Below are positions 49,126-58,794 of a stretch of DNA of 64,000 nt, piece after piece; the first letter of the stretch is position 1; each line of letters starts with the position of its first letter. The stretch spans positions 139,580,786 to 139,644,785 of the forward strand of contig OX104127.1 of NCBI GenBank assembly GCA_944470555.2, in the 5' to 3' direction. Position numbers and translations under genes: made by a program. Origin of the DNA: Heterobilharzia americana. Taxonomy: Eukaryota; Platyhelminthes; Trematoda; Strigeidida; Schistosomatidae. Under the pieces are notes generated by a model. That model was not told the origin of the DNA. It worked only from the letters and a program-made list of their open reading frames with translations, and made no database searches.

Positions 49126-49388
49126 CACCGGATTTTTCCACTGTCCAATTCGACTGTCTCATATAATCTTCAGCATAAAAACAATGAATCACAATTAATT
49201 GCTTTGAATTGTTATCCAGAGAATTCAATAGTTTCATATGAATCAACGTGTACAGAACACCAAGTAATGCTAAATATGGCAAAAGAAAGAAATCGTAAAC
49301 TATCAATAGAACTCAATGAACTTGGTACAGAGATAAAACATTTATCTAATCGACCAGAAAGGCAACTGTATGACTTTCTAAAACGGTT
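49126..49388 (+). CDS. Exon F of the coiled-coil protein gene
   Basis: Acceptor TTATTGTTGTTTATTTCAG (49125) and donor CGGTT|GTAAGT (49389) enclose 87 open codons plus two bases. It contains HRIFPLSNSTVSYNLQ, then QVMLNMAKERNRKLSIELNE and LGTEIKHLSNRPERQLYDFL, a charged helix. It starts on a codon boundary as exon E requires, and its last two bases (TT) are completed by exon G to Leu. Confidence 0.7.
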
Positions 49389-49559
49389 GTAAGTGACTCC
49401 AACAGATTAATTGATGTCTGGTTTGATGTTAATGCATTTTTCTACAATGGCTTTCTTTCACAAACATTTCAAGTGAAGTGGAAACATACTACTTTCTCTC
49501 TACTTTGAGCTTTCCTACTCGTTTATTTAAACAGTTTTTTCATATCCAGCAGTTTGACT

Positions 49560-49860
49560 TATTCAATGCTATACTGTAGTCTATTTGATAGCTAGCAATG
49601 AAATCTATGATGCTCATTTCACCCTGTTTCGGATCGACTCGTCAGCTGGATATACATGTATCCCAATGAGTGATATTTTTCCCATTGAAACTCGAACCTA
49701 GTACCTATTGCGTCCTGCATTCTACTGGCAGCCAGAAAATAGACTGCAATACAATGAATATCAATGCAGTGTTGAGGCATCCGAATAAGAGTCCATCTGC
49801 CAACAGAGATCAAATAGTTCAACCCAGTGTAGGGACGACAAACTTCAAGTATTAATAAAC
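49560..49860 (-). mobile_element. SMalpha-like SINE, minus head with opposed tail
   Basis: Minus part (49560-49712): box B GGTTCGAGTTTC, GGATACATGTATATCCAGCTGACGAGTC, CAGGGTGAAATGAGC and the ATTGCTAGCTATC flank. CTGACGA is intact and GTGAAAT keeps GAAA. The right part is a plus-strand tail (ATAGACTGCAATACAATGAATATC, GAGTCCATCTGCCAACAGAG). The join of opposed parts is near 49715. Confidence 0.8.
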
Positions 49861-50079
49861 AACTATTCGGCGCTGTTTTAAAGTATATTGTGTGGTATCA
49901 TACGGAAACCCTAAAACTTATTTGCTATTTTCACCTTTAAATCAACAAGAGTGTCTTCACCAGATAAAACTACTCTACAACAGCGCTAACATGTTTCATG
50001 TTTTTGAATACTCTTTATTTAGGTTGCAGTAGTAGTATTTCAGTCAACCGAGAAGCAGTACAAAGAATGATTAATTCCA

Positions 50080-50480
50080 AAGGTACACGCCAATCAACCG
50101 CCTACCTTGATGTGCCATTCTAGAGGAAGCTTGATTAGGTGGGAAGAAGGCTCAGGGTGGCTAGACCAAGAAGTTGCACTGATCAATGGAGTCTCTTACT
50201 GTTGGTGTGAGCTTACGGGGGCGTTGTAGACTGCCTGGCTGCGATCCACACGCCTAAAGGTTGGGAAGTGACTCGTGGTGACATGGCTGAAAAGTGGTTA
50301 CAATGGCGCAGATGCATTTACTCCTTGACATCTAAAGTTTGAATATTTGCACTAACCGTTATCTTCAGATTGTTTATTCTTTCACACCGCTTTGTCTACT
50401 TCTGTATCACTCTTTTTCTGTCCACCTGTTCTGTTATACCACTGTGCAGTGTCACAACTTGAGATAATACACCCGCGAGA
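50080..50480 (+). pseudogene. Non-LTR retrotransposon C-terminus (copy 3)
   Basis: ACCTTGATGTGCCATTCTAG, GGTGGGAAGAAGGCTCAGGGTGG and the 3' region CATCTAAAGTTTGAATATTTGCAC match copy 1 at 43.8-44.2 kb closely. All frames are interrupted. Confidence 0.65.
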
Positions 50481-50489
50481 GGTTCGAAG

Positions 50490-52715
50490 TTTATTTTGTC
50501 GGTCATTTAGTCAGCCATTAAGGCAATGATTGGAATAGTCAATAAGGCCTCTCAATGATTATTTATTGTCACTATTTAGAACATAAGCTTGGTAAGACAT
50601 ACGTACGAAGAGATACGCCGTAGAAATTGATATAGCAACATTAGGAAAGTACAAAAAAGAAAAGGAAGCAGAAATGGAATACTAAACGGGTTACCTGGGC
50701 TGCACTCGCAAACACACACGAAGAAGCACTTACTGCTTTAGCTATACTGCACGATGATGCTAGAAGCAATAAACCGCAGCATGATCTTCACTAGTTTCAA
50801 TTCTGGACCATGTCTTTTATCGTCCAAAGCCTCTGACCTCTCAGACTACATCCAGGAAGTTATGAGGCACCTACACAAGGTAATACAAGACTACTATTTT
50901 CCGTCACGCAGCGCCACGTCATACACTGACCACCTCCTCAGTCCTTACAACCAACCTTCAGAAAAGAGGACCGGTGTAGCATTCTAAGGCCACTAGAATC
51001 TGTCTCTCAAGGTGCTCATACTCAAAAGTGCTTCGCCTCTCTTCAGAATTAACTATATGGTGTTTTCATAGTATACAAACAATCCCACAGTTACCAAACA
51101 CTACCAGACCACGGAGATCAAGTTTTACAGGTGTAAAGCAGAACTGCGAATGTCAATACGTTGCATGCTTAACTTTTTAAAGAAAGACTAACGTCAGAAT
51201 AGCACCGAAGGTTATGTAGATTGAAATAAATGGCCCTGATTTTCGGTATACTGTTGAATATCTTATCAGTCTCACCTCTAGTAAAAATTACACAGCTATC
51301 CAAGCACATAAACTTATCAAAAACTTCCACCGAATAATCACGAAGGGTCTGTGCAGGTACAGACTCCTACCAATCTTGAAGAAGCATTTTGCACTTCAAT
51401 GTTGCAAAGTATATACCATGTTTACAGAATTTGATCGCTAACTGACTGACTGGGATTTGAGTAACCTGAAGTCACCATTCCAAACAACAGAACCGAAAAT
51501 TACTCCTTAAAAATAGTTTTGAAAAAGGTAAGACGGGGGAAGCAAACATAATAAGCAGTAAGAGTAAAAAAGCTTTCTTGAGGGAAAATTGTCTTTCATT
51601 ACATTTGACCTGAAATAAATGCAGCTTCCAACAACTACATTTCTACCGTGCATCATCACACGATTTTTGACGTCCGGGTACAAACTTTTAAATATTATTC
51701 TTCAAAAAAGATCTGCAACTTCATCTTATATCTTTCATATGTTTCCCCCTGCGATGCTGCAGTACATAAGCACCTCTATGAGACTGCCATCTACCTGACT
51801 CCTCCAGTCTCCTGATGAGATTAGACTTTATAACGCACGCCTTAAAACAATTAACAAGTTCATCCTCCCCCTACTGGGCAGACATACCAGTCGTAACGTA
51901 ATAGAAGTCAGAAAGTTGAAACTGTACATGTTTATCCGATTCTATTTACCATTTAGTCAGTGATTATTTTATTACAGTTTATGCGATTACTGATCTCTAA
52001 CTGACTGTGGATGGTAAAAAGTATGTACTACAGTAGAAGATCCCCATTAAAATTGCATAGTTTATAAGTGGAGGGGGAGTATAACGTTAAGAATGTTTCC
52101 ACACTATATTTATTGACCTGAGGTCTTATTCAAGTCATCTTATGCAAATTATACCGGGAAAAAGACAATAACTCAATCAATATGACTTGACTTCTCCAAT
52201 GAATTTCATCCAGAAACTGAATAATTTTATAAAAGTAAATGAGAAAATCTAGGTCATACTAAAGTGATATCTGTTGTTAAAAAGAAGAGTATGAATAAAG
52301 AAACATTTATCTCTACTCTTCATAAGTTTAATTAATACCTGATGCTTTTTCGTACTGTTATCATACAATGTAAAGTATCCATGCTAAATTGCTATGAAAT
52401 ATCACCGTACGAATTTGATTTAATCTGATTAAACTTCTGTGGTAGAAATAATGTAGTGGTCAGTGATGATTTGTTAAATAATATTATATTGAAAGTAAGG
52501 TGACAAATACAACTGTGGCAAGATAATAAACGCCAACAAGAGCTGACAAAATGTCAGATTTTTAAATGAACATCTCGACTATGTAATACAAACAGATGGA
52601 ATTATGTAAAGTTGATGAATGATAGCAGAATGTTTTGCCTAAATATCTGGTTATGATACTTTTCACGATACAGGAGTAAAGAAGCGAGTTTGATAAGACA
52701 GGAGAGTTTTTCTTG
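50490..52715. other. Unassigned stretch, possibly an old transposon
   Basis: GC is higher between 50600 and 51950 than in the surrounding AT-rich intron, and there are protein-like patches (frame 50754-50987: SSKASDLSDYIQEVMRHLHK). I cannot match it to a family. The part from 51960 to 52715 is plain AT-rich DNA. Confidence 0.3.
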
Positions 52716-52733
52716 AAAACTAACTAAATTTAT

Positions 52734-52875
52734 ATAAGTGAAAAACTTGGGCACTGTGGTAAAATGTAGTTCCATATTAGATTTGTTTATTTGATATAAA
52801 GCGCACAGTGATACAGTATTATTTACTTGATTACGTTTCGAGCATAAATTATTGCTCATAATCATATCAATGTAA
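52734..52875 (-). repeat. PLE terminal repeat (left)
   Basis: ATAAGTGAAAAACTTGGG through TTATTGCTCATAATC; direct partner of 54954-55095. Confidence 0.9.
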
Positions 52876-52899
52876 TCACACTTCTTTCGACATCTGATT

Positions 52900-55134
52900 T
52901 TATAGTCCTGTCACCTGATCTCTCTTTGTTTTTTGTTTTTTGATTGGTAGTAAAGTTTTCCATATCTCTGGTATAGGTGTTGCGTCATTCCTATTACATG
53001 TGTTGGGTGTGGATTCGATGAACAAAGATTCAGTAATTAATCTCTCTCTCCACCTAGCTATATTAGACTTAAGTACAGTGGTTTTGTCCCATCCTATTGT
53101 GTGGTTGTGTGTTAATGAATGTAATGCAATGGCTGAGTGTTTTTCTAGGTTATTGATCTTATTGGGGTCTGTCGTTCTATGTTTAGCTAAATTCCTATGT
53201 TCTGTTAATCTAACTGACCCCGACCGGCTAGTTTGACCTATGTATTTGACTTCACAGTCATTACATGGAATTTGGTAGATTATATTATTTTGCTTAATTG
53301 GTTCTATCGGATCTTTTAGCCGACAAAGCTTACCTCTAAGTGAGTTTGTTGGTTTAAATGCCACCCTAATTCCAACCTTGTTGAGAATCCTACGTATGGT
53401 TTCTGATGTTCCTTCCTTGTATGGTATCACAATAGAGGTGCTGATTTCCTTTCTACTTATGTTGTCACTATTATTTGTATTTGTATTAGTGTTATTATTT
53501 TGCTTCTTATGCGTCCGTGTGAATTTCTTAATAAAATGATGGGGATAATTATTAGTTATTAACGCTTCTTTTATGTGTTTCAATTCCTTATTTAAGTCCT
53601 TACAATGACTAGTGAGTTTCTCAGCTCTGTTATTTAGACATTTGACTAAACCCGCTTTAACTGACACTGGATGAGATGACTTGAAGTCTAGATACCTGTT
53701 AGAATGTGTTGGTTTTCTGTAGACGGTAGTATCTAAACCACCATCTATCCTTCGTTTTATTCTGCAATCCAACATAGGTAATTCTCCTTGTTCATTTTCT
53801 ACTTCGTAGGTGAATTGGATTGCGTTAACTACTGAGTTTATGTGTGTCAAGAAACTGTCGATATGTTCCGATTTCAACACTGTAAATGTGTCATCTACAT
53901 ATCGCCACCATATCTTAGGTGTCGGATTATATGTTCGTAAAGCCATATCTTCCCAACTATCCATAAATATATCTGCTACTATAGGGGATATTGGTGATCC
54001 CATTGCTACTCCTTCTGTTTGTCTGTATATCTTTCCCTGAAACTTGAAGACTGTCGAGGTTAAGCATAACTGCACTCCTAACATGATTTCACCAACCGAT
54101 GCCTTGGTTCTTTGAGTAAGTTGTGAGTCAGTATCTAGTTGATTTCTGACTGCCTCCAGTGCCATATTGATTGGTATTTTAGTATAAAGACTTGTTACGT
54201 CAAAACTAACCATTTTTTCATCCTCTTCTATGTGCAGGTCATTAAGTTTTTGTTTCAACTCGTAAGAATTTACTAGTCTAGAGTTGGAACGGTCTCTAAC
54301 AGGACGTAATACTGATGCTAAATACTTTGATATCTCATATGTTGGTGTGTTTCGGAAGTCAACTATCGGCCTAATGGGATAACCTGCTTTATGAACCTTA
54401 ATAGTACCGTAAATTCTGCTAGGATTATTAGTTTTTGGCATTAAAGTAAACCATTCGGACTTACCTAGAGATGGCTTCAGTCGGCGTATCAGATCTGTTG
54501 TAGATTTCTTAATTTTATTCATGACAGTATCTATAGGTTTCTTAATCTCTTCATATGGCCCTGTTTGGATATGTTCATCCATTTTTTTAAGATAATCCGA
54601 TTTGTCCATAACTACTGTTGAGTTACCTTTGTCAGATTTAGCAATTACTATACTATTATCCTTTCGTAGATTGTTTAAAGCTGAATTTTCCAGTTTCGTT
54701 AAGTTTCGCTGTGTCTTCTTTTGTTTTTTAAGTGCTAATGCACACTGCGCTCTAACCTGTTCAGCAGTTGTCACATCCACCGAGCTTAATGCAGTATATA
54801 TTGGGATTCGTATGCGAAGGTATTTAGGGATAATTTGATTTTTCATGCAACGAATATTGAAAATACGATGATTTGTGAAACGTGCTTCAGTTTGTGAAAG
54901 TCGTGTGAGTTTATTGATTAGCCTTCGAACAGGAAGACCATAAGTTTCATTAATATAAGTGAAAAACTTGGGCACTGTGGTAGAATGTAGTTCCATATTA
55001 GATTTGTTTATTTGATATAAAGCGCACAGTGATACAGTATTATTTACTTGATTACGTTTCGAGCATAAATTATTGCTCATAATCATATCAATATATACTG
55101 ACAAAATCCAAAGGGCAATAGAACATGTCAGCAA
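52900..55134 (-). CDS. PLE polyprotein: reverse transcriptase plus GIY-YIG endonuclease (minus copy)
   Basis: A 744-codon open frame. The first 57 codons lie in the terminal repeat and are probably not the real start. Then come ETYGLPVRRLINKL and PKYLRIRIP, the conserved N-terminal region of PLEs. After RIPIYT the frame jumps straight to ALSSVDV, losing the approximately 150 residues present in the plus copy. Reverse transcriptase: FDVTSLYTKIP, AMGSPISP, YVDD at 412-415, then KPTHSNRYLD in the thumb. Nuclease: IPCNDC followed by YIGQT from 631. The enzyme copies PLE RNA at nicked target DNA in the nucleus. From ALSSVDV to LPIKKQK it is residue-for-residue the same as the plus copy. A one-base shorter A run then changes the last residues. 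Confidence 0.9.
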   Translation of the reverse strand: MLTCSIALWILSVYIDMIMSNNLCSKRNQVNNTVSLCALYQINKSNMELHSTTVPKFFTYINETYGLPVRRLINKLTRLSQTEARFTNHRIFNIRCMKNQIIPKYLRIRIPIYTALSSVDVTTAEQVRAQCALALKKQKKTQRNLTKLENSALNNLRKDNSIVIAKSDKGNSTVVMDKSDYLKKMDEHIQTGPYEEIKKPIDTVMNKIKKSTTDLIRRLKPSLGKSEWFTLMPKTNNPSRIYGTIKVHKAGYPIRPIVDFRNTPTYEISKYLASVLRPVRDRSNSRLVNSYELKQKLNDLHIEEDEKMVSFDVTSLYTKIPINMALEAVRNQLDTDSQLTQRTKASVGEIMLGVQLCLTSTVFKFQGKIYRQTEGVAMGSPISPIVADIFMDSWEDMALRTYNPTPKIWWRYVDDTFTVLKSEHIDSFLTHINSVVNAIQFTYEVENEQGELPMLDCRIKRRIDGGLDTTVYRKPTHSNRYLDFKSSHPVSVKAGLVKCLNNRAEKLTSHCKDLNKELKHIKEALITNNYPHHFIKKFTRTHKKQNNNTNTNTNNSDNISRKEISTSIVIPYKEGTSETIRRILNKVGIRVAFKPTNSLRGKLCRLKDPIEPIKQNNIIYQIPCNDCEVKYIGQTSRSGSVRLTEHRNLAKHRTTDPNKINNLEKHSAIALHSLTHNHTIGWDKTTVLKSNIARWRERLITESLFIESTPNTCNRNDATPIPEIWKTLLPIKKQKTKRDQVTGL
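54954..55095 (-). repeat. PLE terminal repeat (central)
   Basis: Differs from the left repeat at one base (GTGGTAGAATG against GTGGTAAAATG). It lies between the two divergent copies, and both open frames begin within it. Confidence 0.9.
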
Positions 55135-57463
55135 ACTATGTCTGAAAGAAGAAATTCACAGGATTATTAAGAAATTAAGTACCATTCGGAATAAAATTGA
55201 ACAACTTAAATGTAAAATTATGAAGATAGTAAACTGCAGAGACTATGGATTTATAATAGAAACATCAGACAAAGCAAGATTAGCTACTCTCAAGAAATCT
55301 AGAAGAAATCAAATCAAAAAGTTCAATAAACTAATGCAAGAAAAATATGCTTCGGAAAACAATGAAATTACAAAGGAAACATCATCGAACATCGATAGAA
55401 CAAAGTGGGTAGTCAATCTCTCCTCGAAAGCCTTAAGCTCAGCTGAGATGAAAGTACTTGAAAAAGGACTAAACTTCAACATAACAGTAGATCATCTAAA
55501 ACCAGAAGATGTCATACCTAGCATAGAAGTAGCATTAAGCTCGGTGGATGTGACAACTGCTGAACAGGTTAGAGCGCAGTGTGCATTAGCACTTAAAAAA
55601 CAAAAGAAGACACAGCGAAACTTAACGAAACTGGAAAATTCAGCTTTAAACAATCTACGAAAGGATAATAGTATAGTAATTGCTAAATCTGACAAAGGTA
55701 ACTCAACAGTAGTTATGGACAAATCGGATTATCTTAAAAAAATGGATGAACATATCCAAACAGGGCCATATGAAGAGATTAAGAAACCTATAGATACTGT
55801 CATGAATAAAATTAAGAAATCTACAACAGATCTGATACGCCGACTGAAGCCATCTCTAGGTAAGTCCGAATGGTTTACTTTAATGCCAAAAACTAATAAT
55901 CCTAGCAGAATTTACGGTACTATTAAGGTTCATAAAGCAGGTTATCCCATTAGGCCGATAGTTGACTTCCGAAACACACCAACATATGAGATATCAAAGT
56001 ATTTAGCATCAGTATTACGTCCTGTTAGAGACCGTTCCAACTCTAGACTAGTAAATTCTTACGAGTTGAAACAAAAACTTAATGACCTGCACATAGAAGA
56101 GGATGAAAAAATGGTTAGTTTTGACGTAACAAGTCTTTATACTAAAATACCAATCAATATGGCACTGGAGGCAGTCAGAAATCAACTAGATACTGACTCA
56201 CAACTTACTCAAAGAACCAAGGCATCGGTTGGTGAAATCATGTTAGGAGTGCAGTTATGCTTAACCTCGACAGTCTTCAAGTTTCAGGGAAAGATATACA
56301 GACAAACAGAAGGAGTAGCAATGGGATCACCAATATCCCCTATAGTAGCAGATATATTTATGGATAGTTGGGAAGATATGGCTTTACGAACATATAATCC
56401 GACACCTAAGATATGGTGGCGATATGTAGATGACACATTTACAGTGTTGAAATCGGAACATATCGACAGTTTCTTGACACACATAAACTCAGTAGTTAAC
56501 GCAATCCAATTCACCTACGAAGTAGAAAATGAACAAGGAGAATTACCTATGTTGGATTGCAGAATAAAACGAAGGATAGATGGTGGTTTAGATACTACCG
56601 TCTACAGAAAACCAACACATTCTAACAGGTATCTAGACTTCAAGTCATCTCATCCAGTGTCAGTTAAAGCGGGTTTAGTCAAATGTCTAAATAACAGAGC
56701 TGAGAAACTCACTAGTCATTGTAAGGACTTAAATAAGGAATTGAAACACATAAAAGAAGCGTTAATAACTAATAATTATCCCCATCATTTTATTAAGAAA
56801 TTCACACGGACGCATAAGAAGCAAAATAATAACACTAATACAAATACAAATAATAGTGACAACATAAGTAGAAAGGAAATCAGCACCTCTATTGTGATAC
56901 CATACAAGGAAGGAACATCAGAAACCATACGTAGGATTCTCAACAAGGTTGGAATTAGGGTGGCATTTAAACCAACAAACTCACTTAGAGGTAAGCTTTG
57001 TCGGCTAAAAGATCCGATAGAACCAATTAAGCAAAATAATATAATCTACCAAATTCCATGTAATGACTGTGAAGTCAAATACATAGGTCAAACTAGCCGG
57101 TCGGGGTCAGTTAGATTAACAGAACATAGGAATTTAGCTAAACATAGAACGACAGACCCCAATAAGATCAATAACCTAGAAAAACACTCAGCCATTGCAT
57201 TACATTCATTAACACACAACCACACAATAGGATGGGACAAAACCACTGTACTTAAGTCTAATATAGCTAGGTGGAGAGAGAGATTAATTACTGAATCTTT
57301 GTTCATCGAATCCACACCCAACACATGTAATAGGAATGACGCAACACCTATACCAGAGATATGGAAAACTTTACTACCAATCAAAAAACAAAAAAACAAA
57401 GAGAGATCAGGTGACAGGACTATAAAATCAGATGTCGAAAGAAGTGTGATTACATTGATATGA
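55073..57463 (+). CDS. PLE polyprotein: reverse transcriptase plus GIY-YIG endonuclease (plus copy)
   Basis: A 796-codon open frame, the longest in the window. The first codons come from the terminal repeat; element sequence begins at IYTDKIQRAIEH, so the extreme N-terminus is missing. Residues 20-150 are a charged, coiled-coil-like region. Reverse transcriptase motifs: KSDKGNSTVVMD, KVHKAGYPIRPIVDF, FDVTSLYTKIP about 350-360, AMGSPISP about 416-423 and YVDD 451-454, all catalytic residues kept. A linker rich in Asn/Thr (KQNNNTNTNTNN) precedes IIYQIPCNDCEVK and YIGQT (670-674), then R and EH near 684 of the GIY-YIG nuclease. The end carries ERLITESLFIE and INR-like CNRND. No internal stop. 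The catalytic core looks intact; the missing N-terminus argues against full autonomy. Confidence 0.92.
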   Translation: MLIIISIYTDKIQRAIEHVSKLCLKEEIHRIIKKLSTIRNKIEQLKCKIMKIVNCRDYGFIIETSDKARLATLKKSRRNQIKKFNKLMQEKYASENNEITKETSSNIDRTKWVVNLSSKALSSAEMKVLEKGLNFNITVDHLKPEDVIPSIEVALSSVDVTTAEQVRAQCALALKKQKKTQRNLTKLENSALNNLRKDNSIVIAKSDKGNSTVVMDKSDYLKKMDEHIQTGPYEEIKKPIDTVMNKIKKSTTDLIRRLKPSLGKSEWFTLMPKTNNPSRIYGTIKVHKAGYPIRPIVDFRNTPTYEISKYLASVLRPVRDRSNSRLVNSYELKQKLNDLHIEEDEKMVSFDVTSLYTKIPINMALEAVRNQLDTDSQLTQRTKASVGEIMLGVQLCLTSTVFKFQGKIYRQTEGVAMGSPISPIVADIFMDSWEDMALRTYNPTPKIWWRYVDDTFTVLKSEHIDSFLTHINSVVNAIQFTYEVENEQGELPMLDCRIKRRIDGGLDTTVYRKPTHSNRYLDFKSSHPVSVKAGLVKCLNNRAEKLTSHCKDLNKELKHIKEALITNNYPHHFIKKFTRTHKKQNNNTNTNTNNSDNISRKEISTSIVIPYKEGTSETIRRILNKVGIRVAFKPTNSLRGKLCRLKDPIEPIKQNNIIYQIPCNDCEVKYIGQTSRSGSVRLTEHRNLAKHRTTDPNKINNLEKHSAIALHSLTHNHTIGWDKTTVLKSNIARWRERLITESLFIESTPNTCNRNDATPIPEIWKTLLPIKKQKNKERSGDRTIKSDVERSVITLI

Positions 57464-57556
57464 TTATGAGCAATAATTTATGCTCGAAACGTAATCAAGT
57501 AAATAATACTGTATCACTGTGCGCTTTATATCAAATAAACAAATCTAATATGGAAC
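57448..57556 (+). ncRNA. PLE terminal repeat with hammerhead-like hairpin
   Basis: GATTAC (57448-57453) can pair with GTAATC (57491-57496). Inside are ATT, a TTATGA in place of CTGATGA, stem GAGC (57468-57471) with GCTC (57482-57485), and GAAAC (57486-57490). At 8865-8887 the stem is GGAC/GTCC instead, a compensatory change. The layout matches minimal hammerheads known in PLE terminal repeats, but the core is not canonical. Confidence 0.45.
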
Positions 57557-57689
57557 TAACTAAATTTATTTAAACAAAATAGTAGATTTGACCAAGTATT
57601 GTGATAGATATTGGGTTCCGAGTAAAAGGTTGTAATTAGTCATAGTTTGCATCTGTATAGGTCGTAGAGTGTTTGAAATGAAATCATTC

Positions 57690-57820
57690 CAACGTCTCGC
57701 ATGGAAGTCTGGTCTGATCTTCATTTCTCAGAAGTGTCTTGGCACGTTCATCTAATGAATCGTAAAATTGGACGAAACACGCATTTTTGGCTCCACTGCC
57801 AGCCACCATCAGTCAAATCA
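57690..57820 (+). mobile_element. SMalpha-like fragment (ribozyme block)
   Basis: GGCACGTTCATCTAATGAATCG, TTGGACGAAACACGCATTTTTGGCTCCACTGCCAGCCACC. GGACGAAACACGC is well kept, but the 5' core is degraded. Confidence 0.6.
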
Positions 57821-57824
57821 TATC

Positions 57825-58516
57825 ATAAAATTTAATTGTGTTACCATTTCTTTCTGTTTTCGATGATTCAAATAACCATCAACAATGTAACTAAAAGGTT
57901 GCAGTTCATTACTCCACCCTTCTTTGGACATATCATGTTGCATTATTTTTTGACCAACCTCAGTTTGCATACAATGTGACAGAAGCTTTTACAGATAAGG
58001 CTTTTCCCGTTCATGCGTCTTCTTGGAACATGATCTTACCAAAAGCCCCATAAGTTGTCCGACTGTTAAGGTATTGAAACACTAAAGACAACTATTTTCC
58101 TGTCTGCTAGTGTTATTTGATGAGCAGTTTGTATACCATAGTAGAATCCTTATGTTCTGCAGCTCTGTATGTACTTATAAAACTCTCCTTGAAGATGTTA
58201 AGTGACTAGATGATTCGAAATAGAGATGAAAGATAGAAATTCGTTACTCACATAATCCTCAAATATCTATCAAAATAGAGTTCTTACCATTCTTTCGGTT
58301 TTCAAGGCATCTTAGGTCTGTTTCATTAAAGCTCTAAATTTTACACTAAACCAGTGTATCCAGAATAAACACTTATATAAAATAAATCTTGTTATACATA
58401 TAAGAATTAGTGCTATGGAACCTCGTCTTTTTTATCAAACATTCTTGAAAGTATTTTTTTAAAGAATCCCGCGAAGTTTTTTTATTTTCTAATCTTTTTC
58501 ATTTCGTTATCTTTAG
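57825..58516. other. Non-coding stretch before exon G
   Basis: No feature recognised except the acceptor region of exon G. Confidence 0.4.
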
Positions 58517-58613
58517 GGATTTATGTAAAAGCACCAATGATAGACTTCATCAGACAATTCAAAATCTAGAAGAACAAATTACAAAGACTCACAAAGATTT
58601 AGAAGAGGCTAAA
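58517..58613 (+). CDS. Exon G of the coiled-coil protein gene
   Basis: Acceptor TTTCATTTCGTTATCTTTAG (58516) and donor GCTAAA|GTAAGC (58614). The first base completes Leu; 32 codons follow: DLCKSTNDRLHQTIQNLEEQ, then ITKTHKDLEEAK. This is a clear coiled-coil heptad pattern. It ends on a codon boundary, so the gene continues to the right of this exon; no further exon was identified up to 64000. Confidence 0.7.
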
Positions 58614-58754
58614 GTAAGCTGGAGACAGAATTTTGTTTCTTCTTAAATATCTCATTATTGATTCTTATTTGAGCCAAATAGTAGATGATTGTATAGAAAT
58701 TGAAATGATCTTTGTTGAGTGGAATTTAGGATAAATGAAAGTGACAAAGTACAG

Positions 58755-58794
<40 letters not shown>
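58755..58794. repeat. (ATG)n microsatellite
   Basis: About 13 perfect trinucleotides, 141 bases after exon G. Confidence 0.95.

Larger units (their letters stand above)
52719..57569. mobile_element. Head-to-head type-1 PLE dimer with 15-bp target duplication
   Basis: A minus-strand copy (52734 to about 55095) and a plus-strand copy (about 55085 to 57554) share about 1.9 kb of practically identical sequence. The terminal repeat occurs three times: 52734-52875 and 54954-55095 (direct, one difference seen) and inverted at 57450-57556. ACTAACTAAATTTAT flanks the unit at 52719-52733 and 57555-57569. A single target duplication around both copies implies one integration. It sits in the intron between exons F and G. 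Confidence 0.9.

Noticed and set aside
53810..54040. Plus-strand open frames inside 52.9-54.8 kb (and minus-strand ones inside 55.5-57.4 kb)
   Set aside because: Exact mirror frames of the PLE polyprotein; no independent coding character.
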